Shown here: one piece after another, positions 7,728 through 14,823 of the stretch
How positions within the stretch are numbered: position 1 is the first letter of the stretch
Layout of the letters: each line of letters starts with the position of its first letter
Origin: CBDVBZ01 sp965372355
GTDB lineage: Bacteria > Krumholzibacteriota > Krumholzibacteriia > WVZY01
Direction of reading: 5' to 3'
NCBI GenBank assembly: GCA_965372355.1
Contig: CBDVBZ010000068.1
Location: forward strand, 1-18,935
DNA length: 18,935 nt
Program-made: the position numbers and the translations under genes
Notes under the pieces: model-generated
Told to the model about the DNA's origin: nothing
Databases searched by the model: none
The model's input: the letters and a program-made list of their open reading frames with translations, nothing else

Positions 7728-9317
7728 TTACCCGCCCAGAATCTTCTGCACTTCATTCTTGTCGACATCCTGAATGTAACTGATGCCGCTGATCTCCGCT
7801 GCGTCCCTTGTCAGAGCCGCAATATCGTCCCGAGCGATAAAACTCAGATTGAATTTGCGCGCACCGCACATCAACTGACGCAGTCCTTGCGCAAGCCGCT
7901 CGTAGTAGGTATACAGTCCGATGGCTCCTGTCGGCAGCTTCTCGAACTCATCGTCTCCCAGCTCCTTGCGCAGCTCGGGCGCCGTGACGAATATCTCGTC
8001 CTTCGTTTTGCCGAAGCGCTCGACGTAGACCGGAATCTCATTCTCATCGATGGTCTTTCCAATGGTCTTGCCAACCATGGCGGCGGCAATGGGAGAACGG
8101 GCCATGCCGATGAGCTTTACAAAAGGCGCTCCAATGGCCAGCCCTTTGAAAATCTGATCCTCAAACGTAAAGCCGCCGGCCAGGGCCAACGACGGTACGT
8201 AATCTCCCTTGTCAGCCAGTTGCTTGGTGTACTCGTAGAGGAGTGAATCGATTTCCACCGGCGGCATGCCCCATTCGTTCATCATCCGCCACGGACTCAT
8301 GCCCGTGCCGCCTCCGGCGCCGTCCACCGTGAGAAGATCGATCCCGTACTTCGACGAAAACTTCACCGCGCGTGCCAGGTCAGCGGGCCGATAGGCTCCT
8401 GTTTTCAGGAACACATATTTGGCGCCCGCTTTGCGCAGTTCTTCTACGCGTTGGGCAAAGGACTCTTCAGTCACCATGCCAACGCGGGAATGCCGTTCGA
8501 ACTCCTTGAACGATCCGCGCTCGAACGCCTCGATGACATGCGGGTCCGTCGGATTGGGCAAAACGACGTAACCCCGCTCGTAGAGCAGCTGAGCCTTCTT
8601 CAGGTCTTTTATCTTGACCTCTCCCCCAATGTTCTTTGCGCCCTGACCCCACTTGAGCTCTACGATTTCCACGCCAAGCTCTCGAATGGCATACTCCTGC
8701 ACACCCAGTCTCGTGTCTTCAACGTTCGCCTGGACGATGATGGCGCCGTATCCGTCACGCTGGTAATCCTGATAGAGCTTCACTCTTCGCTTCAGGTCTA
8801 CCGTGTCAACGATCTCGCCGTTCTTGAGCTGCGCTTCGGGATCCATACCGACCACGTTTTCGCCAATGGTGAGACCTGTACCCGAGAGCGCCGACCCGAT
8901 CGCCAGGCCCTCCCAGTTGTTCTTGGCAATGTTCGTGGAGCCGATACCCGGAATGATCCACGGGTAACGGAACTTGACACCCCCGTCCTGGCCAAAATGC
9001 ACTTCGAGGTTCACGTTGGGAAAAATCGCTTTGTCCGAATCTGCCTCGATCCCCTGGGCGCCGACTGCGGTGCCCATGATGTTGAAGTGCGAGTAATCAA
9101 CGGGATACACCTTCTCCGACGCCGTAGTGATAACACCAAACGGCTGCGGATAGATCACCTCGTGTCCTCGATAGGCGGATTTTCCGATCTCGCACATTCC
9201 GATGCAACCATCCACGCAGGTGACGCACATGCCGGAGTTGGGAGAGACCGAACCCTCCGTCCTGTTCTTGGTCAGAGTCGCTGCAGATGCGTTAATCCTC
9301 GACAGTGTCTGAAACAT
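7728..9317 (-). CDS. GltB-like FMN-binding glutamate synthase family protein, no glutaminase domain
   Basis: A 529-residue protein of the FMN-binding glutamate-synthase domain family. Seen: IPGIGSTNIAKNNWEGLAIG, the substrate-loop-like KWGQGAKNIGG, the barrel motif VDGAGGGTGMSPWRMMNEWG, and ALAGGFTFEDQIFKGLAIGA with GMARSPIAAAMVG, the phosphate-binding end of the FMN barrel. True GltB is about 1500 residues and has an N-terminal glutaminase and a Cys-rich [3Fe-4S] segment after the barrel; both are absent here. Near the N-terminus it has C31-x2-C34-x3-C38-x3-C42, a possible Fe-S site. In glutamate synthase this barrel converts 2-oxoglutarate plus ammonia to glutamate. Here ammonia would have to come free or from a partner, or the substrate may differ. 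The ATG at 9317 follows GGAGCGG and overlaps the preceding gene by 26 bases. Its flavin is probably reduced by the NuoF-GltD/NuoG-like neighbours. Confidence 0.88.
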   Translation of the reverse strand: MFQTLSRINASAATLTKNRTEGSVSPNSGMCVTCVDGCIGMCEIGKSAYRGHEVIYPQPFGVITTASEKVYPVDYSHFNIMGTAVGAQGIEADSDKAIFPNVNLEVHFGQDGGVKFRYPWIIPGIGSTNIAKNNWEGLAIGSALSGTGLTIGENVVGMDPEAQLKNGEIVDTVDLKRRVKLYQDYQRDGYGAIIVQANVEDTRLGVQEYAIRELGVEIVELKWGQGAKNIGGEVKIKDLKKAQLLYERGYVVLPNPTDPHVIEAFERGSFKEFERHSRVGMVTEESFAQRVEELRKAGAKYVFLKTGAYRPADLARAVKFSSKYGIDLLTVDGAGGGTGMSPWRMMNEWGMPPVEIDSLLYEYTKQLADKGDYVPSLALAGGFTFEDQIFKGLAIGAPFVKLIGMARSPIAAAMVGKTIGKTIDENEIPVYVERFGKTKDEIFVTAPELRKELGDDEFEKLPTGAIGLYTYYERLAQGLRQLMCGARKFNLSFIARDDIAALTRDAAEISGISYIQDVDKNEVQKILGG

Positions 9318-10044
9318 GGCGTTCCGCTCCTTTTTGCTTGCATTCCTTCGTCTCGGAATCCTGTTGTTTTCCCTTCACGATCTCACAGGCCACACAGGGA
9401 TCCATGTAGCACATCATGTCATCGAATTGATCCTTTTCTAAGCAAGGCGGGGCAAGGTTGGCACAGGCTCCGCAGATCGCTTTTTCCGGTTCTGTGTAGG
9501 TACAACGTAGCGTGCAAACCGGGCATACGTACATGCAGCCGCCGCACAGACGGCATTCCTCCGACTTGATGTCGAAGGGGGTACCAATACTGCGATTCTC
9601 TCCGCGCCCGCGGAAACCGATGGCCTTGGCGACCATCTGCTCTTCACACATGCGGACGCATAAGCCGCAGAGAATACAGTCTTCATACTCCTGCTTGAAA
9701 CGCTGCGTGCGCACCTCGTGCGCCGCCGCGAGATCCTGGATCACCTTGGACTGAGGACAGGACGCCAGCAGGAGCTCCAGGATCATTCTACGCGCCCTCA
9801 TCACACGTGAAGAGGCGGTCCTGACAACCAGACCTTCCTCAACCGGGTACGTGCAAGAAGTAACGAGCTTTGCCCGGGCTTTCTCTCCGATCTCCACGAC
9901 GCACAAACGGCACGCACCGTAGGGTGATAAACCCTCCATGTGGCAAAGAGTGGGGATGGGAAAGCCCAGAAAGCCGGCGGCTTCCAGGAGAGTGGTCCCC
10001 TTTTCTACGCTTACATCCAAACCGTTGATTTTGAGGGTAATCAC
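9292..10044 (-). CDS. NuoG/HoxU-like Fe-S subunit, short form
   Basis: A 250-residue electron-transfer subunit matching the N-terminal part of NuoG and HoxU/HydA-type diaphorase subunits. A plant-type [2Fe-2S] domain has C34, C45, C48 and C64 (C-x10-C-x2-C-x15-C). It is followed by CILCGLCVRMC and CRLCGGCMYVCPVCTLRC, two [4Fe-4S]-type sites. I do not see the His-Cys3 N5 motif of complex I. The C-terminal 60 residues carry an extra Cys-rich stretch (ICGACANLAPPC, then MMCYMDPCVACEIV) that I cannot assign. It would carry electrons between the NuoF flavin and the FMN of the GltB-like partner. The GTG at 10044 has GGGGAGG eight bases upstream and overlaps the NuoF-GltD stop in a GTGA, so translation is coupled. 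Confidence 0.88.
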   Translation of the reverse strand: MITLKINGLDVSVEKGTTLLEAAGFLGFPIPTLCHMEGLSPYGACRLCVVEIGEKARAKLVTSCTYPVEEGLVVRTASSRVMRARRMILELLLASCPQSKVIQDLAAAHEVRTQRFKQEYEDCILCGLCVRMCEEQMVAKAIGFRGRGENRSIGTPFDIKSEECRLCGGCMYVCPVCTLRCTYTEPEKAICGACANLAPPCLEKDQFDDMMCYMDPCVACEIVKGKQQDSETKECKQKGAERHVSDTVED

Positions 10045-13000
10045 GCGCTCTGCCTCCCCGCTTTGGTTGCCGTTTTTTTGTCCGCCTCGTCACGAGTAAA
10101 TTCGAGATCGCACCTCAGACACCGCAGCGCTTCCCGCTTCGCCTCTGCCTGAGATAGGGTCACCTCGACCTCGGCAAAATTGCGCTTGCGCCATTCCGCC
10201 GAGGCGCGCGGTGTCTCGGCCCGCTCGCGGTCCTGGACGGCTTCGTCGGGTGCGGGCTCCACATAGACGCGTGGCAGCCTGGCGGACACGGGCTGGACCA
10301 GGGACTCGTTCTTGAGGAATCTTTCTATGATGACAGCTACCTTCTTGCCGTCGGCGATGGCCTCAACCACCGTGTTGGGACCGCGGACCACATCGCCCGC
10401 GGCGAACACTGCCGGCCGGTTTGTTTGCATCGTTGTATGGTCGGCCTGGACCGTGTTCCAGCGCGTTGTCTCGATCCCGCTTGACGTCGTCGGGGTCACC
10501 GCGTCGATACCAGAATCCTCGCCGATGGCGACGATCAGCGTATCGAGATCGACGACGTGCTCTGTGCCCTCGACCGGCACCGGTCTGCGCCGGCCGCTTT
10601 CGTCGGCATCGCCAAGCTCATTACGGATGCACTCGAGACCTTCCAAGTGGCCGTCCTTGCTGACGATCCGAACCGGTGTGACCAGGGTCTGGATGTCAAT
10701 GCCCTCCTGATCCGCCGCTTCGATCTCTTCGGCGAAGGCGGGCATCTCGTCCCGGGTCCGCCGGTAGAGAATCGTCACCTCGTCTACGTCTTTTAGCCGA
10801 AGCGCCATGCGGGCTGCGTCGATGGCCGAGTTGCCGCCACCGATGACGCCTACCCTGCCCTTGGCAAGCTGCTCGTCTTGCAGGTTAAAGGCCTTCAAAA
10901 ACTCGATGGAGGGATACACTCCCGCCACGTCCTCGTTCTCCAGGCGCAGAGGCTTGCTCTTGTGCGCCCCGATGGCAATGAGCACGGCCCCGTACCCATC
11001 CTCGAGCAATCCATCGATATCCACATCGCGACCCAGCGCGACACCGCATTTCAGGGTGATGTTTTCATTGAGCAGAGCGTCGATTTCTTTCTTGATGACC
11101 TCACGAGGCAAGCGGTAGGAAGGAATGGCACACGTCAGCATTCCACCCGGTTCCTTCTCAGCCTCAAAGACCGTCACCTTGCACCCCTTGAGAGAGAGGT
11201 AATGAGCTGCCGTCAGTCCGGCGGGTCCCGCACCGATAATGGCTACTTTGGGTGTGCCGTCGCCGTGCCACTCCTGCCTGACCGGCTGGTATGCGGAGGG
11301 TTCCATTCGATCGGTGATGAATCTCTTCAAGGCTCTTATCGCCACCGGGTCGCCCCCCGTCGCGCCGGCCCGGCATTTTTCCTCGCACGGATGGTGGCAG
11401 ACCCGGGCACAGATGGAGGGGAACGGATTGGGCTCACGGATCACCTGGTAAGCCTCTTCATACTCTCCTCGTCCGATCAGTGCAACGTACCGCCAGGCCT
11501 CGGTTCCCAACGGACAAGCCGACTGACAAGGCGCGCCCACCAGTTGCTTGCAAACAAACGCATCGCACTGTTTGTCCTTGATGTGCCGCTCGTACTCCTC
11601 GCGAAAATAACGCAGCGTGCTGAGCACGGGATTGGGCGCCGACTGTCCCAGGCCGCACATCGTCGTATCCATGACCACATGGGCCAGTTCTTCCAGGAGG
11701 TCCAGGTCGTCCATCGTCGCCTGGCCTCTGGAGATGTCGTCGAGGATCTCGTACATCCGCTGTGTACCTTTTCTGCATGTGAAGCACTTGCCGCAGGATT
11801 CATCCTTCAGGAAATGCATGAAGTACTTGGCCACATCCACCATGCACGTGTCCTCGTCCATAACGATCATCCCACCAGACCCCATGATGGAACCCGCCTT
11901 CACCAGGCTGTCATAGTCGATGGGCAAATCGAACTTACTTGCAGGTATGCATCCTCCGGAGGGCCCGCCTGTCTGAACGGCTTTGATTCTTGCTCGTCCC
12001 GATGGCCCTCCGCCGATGTCGTAGACAACTTCGGAGATCTTGATTCCCAGCGGGACCTCCACCAGACCGGTGTTCTGGATTTTTCCCACGAGTGAGAAGA
12101 TCTTTGTGCCCGTGTTTCCAGGGACCCCAACCCTCGCGTAGGCGTCGGCGCCCCGATCGATGATGACGGGGATGTTAGCCAGCGATTCCACGTTATTTAT
12201 GCAGGTGGGATGGCCCCCGATACCCTTTTCGATTGGATATGGGGGCCGCTGCCGGGGTTCACCAATAAAGCCCTCAACAGATTTGATGAGCGCTGTCTCC
12301 TCTCCACAAACGAAGGCGCCCGCTCCTCGCACGATCGATATGTCGAAGTCGATGCCGGTGCCGAGGATATCCTTGCCCAAAAGGCCCAGGTCACGAGCCT
12401 GGCGAAGGGCGATGATGGTGTGTTTGATGGCAATGGGGTACTCGCTGCGCACGTAGATGATGCCCTTGGTCGCTCCGATGGCAACCCCTCCGATGAGCAG
12501 GCCTTCGATGATGGCGTGTGGATTACCTTCCAGGAGACTTCGATCCATATAAGCGCCCGGGTCCCCCTCGTCGGCGTTGCAAACGATATATTTCTGTTCT
12601 GCGCCGTTGCCCGCAGCCCGTGCGAGCTCCCACTTCTTTCCGGTGGGAAAACCGGCTCCTCCCCGACCCCGAAGACCCGATTTCTTGACTTCTTCCACGA
12701 TCCATTCCGGGTCAACCTTCGAGAACACTTTCTCGGTGGCTGAATACCCGTCCTTTTCGATGTAGTTGATGATACGGATGGGATCCAGTTTCTGATTGCT
12801 TCCCAGGATCACGCGCTGCTGTTTCTTGAAGAAGGGAATCTCGTCTTGACTTTCATAGGGTTTTCCGTCTCGTGGATCTCTATAGATCAAACTCTCATCC
12901 ACGAATCCTCCCACTGCCGCATCGATCACCCTGGGAACGTCCTCCATTCTGAGCTGGGGGTAGAGATGCCGGCCCGGCTCCACGACAATGAAAGGATCCA

Positions 13001-13226
13001 TCTCGCAGAACCCCTGGCAGCCTGTGACCCGCAACCCGATTTTCGTTTGGAGACCTCTATCGAGGATGTAACGCTTGATAATACGCAGGATGTCGTTCGA
13101 ACCGCTGGCTTGTCCTCCCGTCCCGGCACAAACTACCAACGTTGGGTTGTCGTACTGGAGCTTCTGATCATCTTGAACGCGCCGACGAAACCTGACGAGT
13201 TCTGCTACCGTTGAAAGCTTGTTCAC
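10041..13226 (-). CDS. NuoF-like NADH flavoprotein fused to GltD/NfnB-like NADPH dehydrogenase
   Basis: A 1061-residue fusion. Residues 1-125 form a thioredoxin-like ferredoxin domain with C33, C70 and C74, but Gly38 where the second Cys ligand normally sits. Residues about 130-555 are NuoF: GLRGRGGAGFPTGKKW (NADH), NADEGDPGAYMDRSLLEGNP (FMN), GAFVCGEETALIKSVEG, an SLBB region, then the N3 cluster ESCGKCFTC with the distal MCGLGQSAP. Residues about 556-1061 are GltD-like: a Cys-rich [4Fe-4S] domain (CKQLVGAPCQSACPLG, ICARVCHHPCEEKC), FAD site IIGAGPAGLTAA, NADPH site VIGGGNSAIDAA, and FAADVV-type FAD end FAAGDVVRGPNTVVEA. In the Stn transhydrogenases of acetogens, NuoF-like and GltD-like proteins are separate subunits that link NADH, NADPH and ferredoxin. 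This protein probably does similar work in one chain. The GTG start has AGAGAGGTG upstream. Confidence 0.92.
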   Translation of the reverse strand: MNKLSTVAELVRFRRRVQDDQKLQYDNPTLVVCAGTGGQASGSNDILRIIKRYILDRGLQTKIGLRVTGCQGFCEMDPFIVVEPGRHLYPQLRMEDVPRVIDAAVGGFVDESLIYRDPRDGKPYESQDEIPFFKKQQRVILGSNQKLDPIRIINYIEKDGYSATEKVFSKVDPEWIVEEVKKSGLRGRGGAGFPTGKKWELARAAGNGAEQKYIVCNADEGDPGAYMDRSLLEGNPHAIIEGLLIGGVAIGATKGIIYVRSEYPIAIKHTIIALRQARDLGLLGKDILGTGIDFDISIVRGAGAFVCGEETALIKSVEGFIGEPRQRPPYPIEKGIGGHPTCINNVESLANIPVIIDRGADAYARVGVPGNTGTKIFSLVGKIQNTGLVEVPLGIKISEVVYDIGGGPSGRARIKAVQTGGPSGGCIPASKFDLPIDYDSLVKAGSIMGSGGMIVMDEDTCMVDVAKYFMHFLKDESCGKCFTCRKGTQRMYEILDDISRGQATMDDLDLLEELAHVVMDTTMCGLGQSAPNPVLSTLRYFREEYERHIKDKQCDAFVCKQLVGAPCQSACPLGTEAWRYVALIGRGEYEEAYQVIREPNPFPSICARVCHHPCEEKCRAGATGGDPVAIRALKRFITDRMEPSAYQPVRQEWHGDGTPKVAIIGAGPAGLTAAHYLSLKGCKVTVFEAEKEPGGMLTCAIPSYRLPREVIKKEIDALLNENITLKCGVALGRDVDIDGLLEDGYGAVLIAIGAHKSKPLRLENEDVAGVYPSIEFLKAFNLQDEQLAKGRVGVIGGGNSAIDAARMALRLKDVDEVTILYRRTRDEMPAFAEEIEAADQEGIDIQTLVTPVRIVSKDGHLEGLECIRNELGDADESGRRRPVPVEGTEHVVDLDTLIVAIGEDSGIDAVTPTTSSGIETTRWNTVQADHTTMQTNRPAVFAAGDVVRGPNTVVEAIADGKKVAVIIERFLKNESLVQPVSARLPRVYVEPAPDEAVQDRERAETPRASAEWRKRNFAEVEVTLSQAEAKREALRCLRCDLEFTRDEADKKTATKAGRQSA

Positions 13227-13265
13227 TAAAACACCTCTCTCTGTAGCGCCCGTTCACTCAGACAC

Positions 13266-14117
13266 TCACTCTAGCGGCACACCGCCGGTGTCCAACATGT
13301 GACCCCGGCAACCTCTGCGGGCACAGATCTGAACAACACCTCCACCGCGGACGATCATGGGCACCATAGGAGCGCCGCAATCGCTGCACTTACCGCCGCC
13401 GATCAACTCGGCATGACAGTGGGGGCAGAACATCTGGAGGATCTCGTCGATGGGTATCTCATATTCGGAAGCCACCTTATAGCTTCCGTAAAGACTGGAG
13501 AGGGCCAGCCAACCGTGCCTGTCGCCAAAAGAGACCGTCACTCGAATAGAGGGGTGGCTGTCGATCACATGCCGCGGATCCAGCAGGCTGTGGTTGCAGC
13601 GCGCACAGCTCACCTCTACGGGGAAAACGCGGTCGTCCCCTTCGATCTCGACCAGGTCCAGACCCTTCTGGGTCCGCTCTATGATTCCCTTCACGTCCGT
13701 CGTCTTGACTTTGGAAAAATAGTGCCCGTCTGCCACTACCACCGGCCCCAGCGCGCAGGCTCCCAGACAATTCACGGACTCCAACGAAAACTCTCGGTCG
13801 GACGTCGTCTCCCCCGATTGGATTCCCAGCTCCCCCTCGATGACTTCCGCGATTCTCGGGCCGCCGTGTACGTGGCAGGCAGTACCGAGACACACCGAGA
13901 TGAGGTGCTTGCCCCGGGGCTCCAGGCTAAACGCCTTGTAAAAAGTGGCGACGGCGTAGACGTCAACCAGGGAGCGTCCCATTTCCGCAGCGATCGATTC
14001 GAGCGCTTCCTTCGGGAGATACCCGTACCTCGCCTGGATCCGCTCCATACGGGCAATCAGTCCGTCTTCTCTTCCGTCGGCTCTTTCGAGCGGGGCCTTT
14101 GTTTGTTCTGGATTCAT
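13266..14117 (-). CDS. NuoE-like [2Fe-2S] subunit with C-terminal zinc-ribbon extension
   Basis: A 283-residue protein. Residues 1-150 match NuoE/HoxE, the thioredoxin-like [2Fe-2S] subunit of NADH-oxidising modules: ARYGYLPKEAL, then VYAVATFYKAF, with ligands C76 and C81 (CLGTAC) and C117 and C121 (CLGAC). NuoE proteins usually end near residue 160. Here about 120 residues follow, with C171-x2-C174, C231-x2-C234, C244-x2-C247, and C265 and C270, which resemble paired zinc ribbons or rubredoxin knuckles. I chose the ATG at 14117, preceded by AAGGGA nine bases upstream. The frame is open to a GTG at 14204, but that start would overlap the upstream small gene and adds 29 basic, non-NuoE residues. 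The gene is 39 bases before the NuoF-GltD start, so the two products very likely form one complex. Confidence 0.9.
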   Translation of the reverse strand: MNPEQTKAPLERADGREDGLIARMERIQARYGYLPKEALESIAAEMGRSLVDVYAVATFYKAFSLEPRGKHLISVCLGTACHVHGGPRIAEVIEGELGIQSGETTSDREFSLESVNCLGACALGPVVVADGHYFSKVKTTDVKGIIERTQKGLDLVEIEGDDRVFPVEVSCARCNHSLLDPRHVIDSHPSIRVTVSFGDRHGWLALSSLYGSYKVASEYEIPIDEILQMFCPHCHAELIGGGKCSDCGAPMVPMIVRGGGVVQICARRGCRGHMLDTGGVPLE

Positions 14118-14163
14118 GCCGTGTGTTCCCTTGTGTTTTAGACTGTTACCTGATTTTCCGACA

Positions 14164-14361
14164 CTAACTCTCCTCCACGTATTCTTCGCAGTGCCAGACC
14201 CCACCCTCTGGCTTTGGGAAAAGGCACGTCCCGCGGTTCGCGCAGTTCACGCAGAGGCCCTTTAACTCCCCGGCATCCTTGGCACGTCCTTTCGAGCTTG
14301 CGCGGCCGCTGGGAAATCGATCCCTACCGTCCTTCCGGGATCCAGAGGGATGGCGAGCCAT
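14164..14361 (-). CDS. Small four-cysteine protein, first gene of the operon
   Basis: A 65-residue product with a basic, low-complexity N-terminal half. A compact C-terminal motif follows: GLCVNCANRGTC, then FPKPEGGVWHCEEY. The cysteines are C37, C40, C46 and C58 (C-x2-C-x5-C-x11-C), fitting a single zinc or Fe-S site. From memory, similar short proteins occur beside NuoE/HydC-type genes in anaerobes, but I know no established function. The ATG at 14361 has a strong ribosome site (AAAGGGGAT) seven bases upstream. The stop is 46 bases before the NuoE ATG. It is the first frame after the sigma-54-like promoter, so it is probably co-expressed with the complex as a small subunit or assembly factor. 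Another frame at 14262-14495 overlaps it but starts with TTG. Confidence 0.72.
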   Translation of the reverse strand: MARHPSGSRKDGRDRFPSGRASSKGRAKDAGELKGLCVNCANRGTCLFPKPEGGVWHCEEYVEES

Positions 14362-14466
14362 TGCTTATCCCCTTTTTCCTCAGCGAAGAAGGTTGCCTTC
14401 GCGTCTCTGTAGTAAAATATCTGTCTCCAAAATGTTCCGTCGAATCGAGATGTCCTGAGCATGGTT

Positions 14467-14481
14467 GTCGATGCCATCGAC
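14467..14481. promoter_or_regulatory. 15-base palindrome in the operon leader
   Basis: GTCGATG and CATCGAC are perfect 7-base arms around one base. The site lies about 20-30 bases downstream of the predicted transcription start and 106 bases before the first start codon. A one-base spacer rules out an RNA hairpin of the full arms, so a dimeric DNA-binding protein is the better reading. Confidence 0.4.
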
Positions 14482-14509
14482 TGCCGTTGACCCAACTCAC
14501 CATCGGTAT

Positions 14510-14526
14510 ATCAATTGGCGTGCCAG
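14510..14526 (-). promoter_or_regulatory. Sigma-54 (RpoN) promoter of the redox operon
   Basis: On the minus strand, 14526 to 14510 reads CTGGCACGCCAATTGAT. Against the sigma-54 consensus YTGGCACG-N4-TTGCW, the -24 box matches 8 of 8 and the -12 box 4 of 5 (A for C), with exact spacing. The predicted transcription start is near 14,500, giving a leader of about 138 bases to the ATG at 14361. An NtrC-family activator is encoded immediately upstream, which supports the call. Confidence 0.75.
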
Positions 14527-14550
14527 CAAAACGCGACGTCACTGACCCGT

Positions 14551-14582
14551 CGCTTCAACGATGTAACCCAACCGTTGAAGCG
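14551..14582. promoter_or_regulatory. Perfect inverted repeat, likely activator (enhancer) site
   Basis: CGCTTCAACG (14551-14560) and CGTTGAAGCG (14573-14582) are perfect 10-base arms separated by 12 bases, with arm centres 22 bases (two helical turns) apart. The site is centred near -67 of the predicted sigma-54 start. No T-run follows on either strand, so a terminator is unlikely. Binding by the response regulator encoded at 14824-16176 is the natural reading; -67 is nearer than most NtrC-type enhancers. Confidence 0.6.
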
Positions 14583-14583
14583 C

Positions 14584-14823
14584 GCATCTCATTGCGGAGG
14601 TAAGTGTTAAGATTGGGCAAGAGCGGTGGTGGGGTTTCCTGCCGAGGTTCAGTGAGTGTCAAAGGTCACCCCCGCAACCGGGGCGGTTTACCCCAGTGGG
14701 GCGAAACGTCCCGCTTATGGTTATCCACGATTGGCGGCGAAGGCGGGAAGTCCACGCATGTCAGCGGCCGCCACCGAACGCGAGGCGTCGGGTTTCGGAA
14801 TTTCGGAATGTGATATTGGAAGG
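14584..14823. other. Intergenic stretch after the response-regulator gene
   Basis: About 240 bases with no supported gene. It contains a GC-rich hairpin (CCCCG-CAAC-CGGGG, 14670-14683) without a T-run and two tandem copies of TTTCGGAA (14793-14808). Between about 14655 and 14770 are GGGG-rich reiterations of the kind seen at ends of some insertion sequences. I cannot name an element. The hairpin could end the kinase/regulator transcript. Confidence 0.35.

Noticed and set aside
8451..9569. Plus-strand open frame of 372 codons opposite the GltB-like gene
   Set aside because: It is a shadow of the conserved minus-strand gene and reads as low-complexity His/Arg-rich sequence.
10878..12095. Plus-strand open frame of 405 codons opposite the NuoF-GltD gene
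   Set aside because: It is antisense to clear NuoF/GltD motifs and has no domain of its own.
13266..14204. Longer NuoE start (GTG at 14204)
   Set aside because: It overlaps the upstream small gene by about 40 bases, and the added 29 residues are not NuoE-like; the ATG at 14117 has a proper ribosome site.
14262..14495. Minus-strand 77-codon frame overlapping the small Cys protein gene
   Set aside because: It starts with TTG, has no ribosome site and overlaps the better-supported gene that carries a strong ribosome site and a Cys motif.
14551..14582. Inverted repeat considered as a terminator of the kinase/regulator transcript
   Set aside because: It has a 12-base spacer and no T-run, and it sits just upstream of a promoter, so a protein-binding site is more likely.
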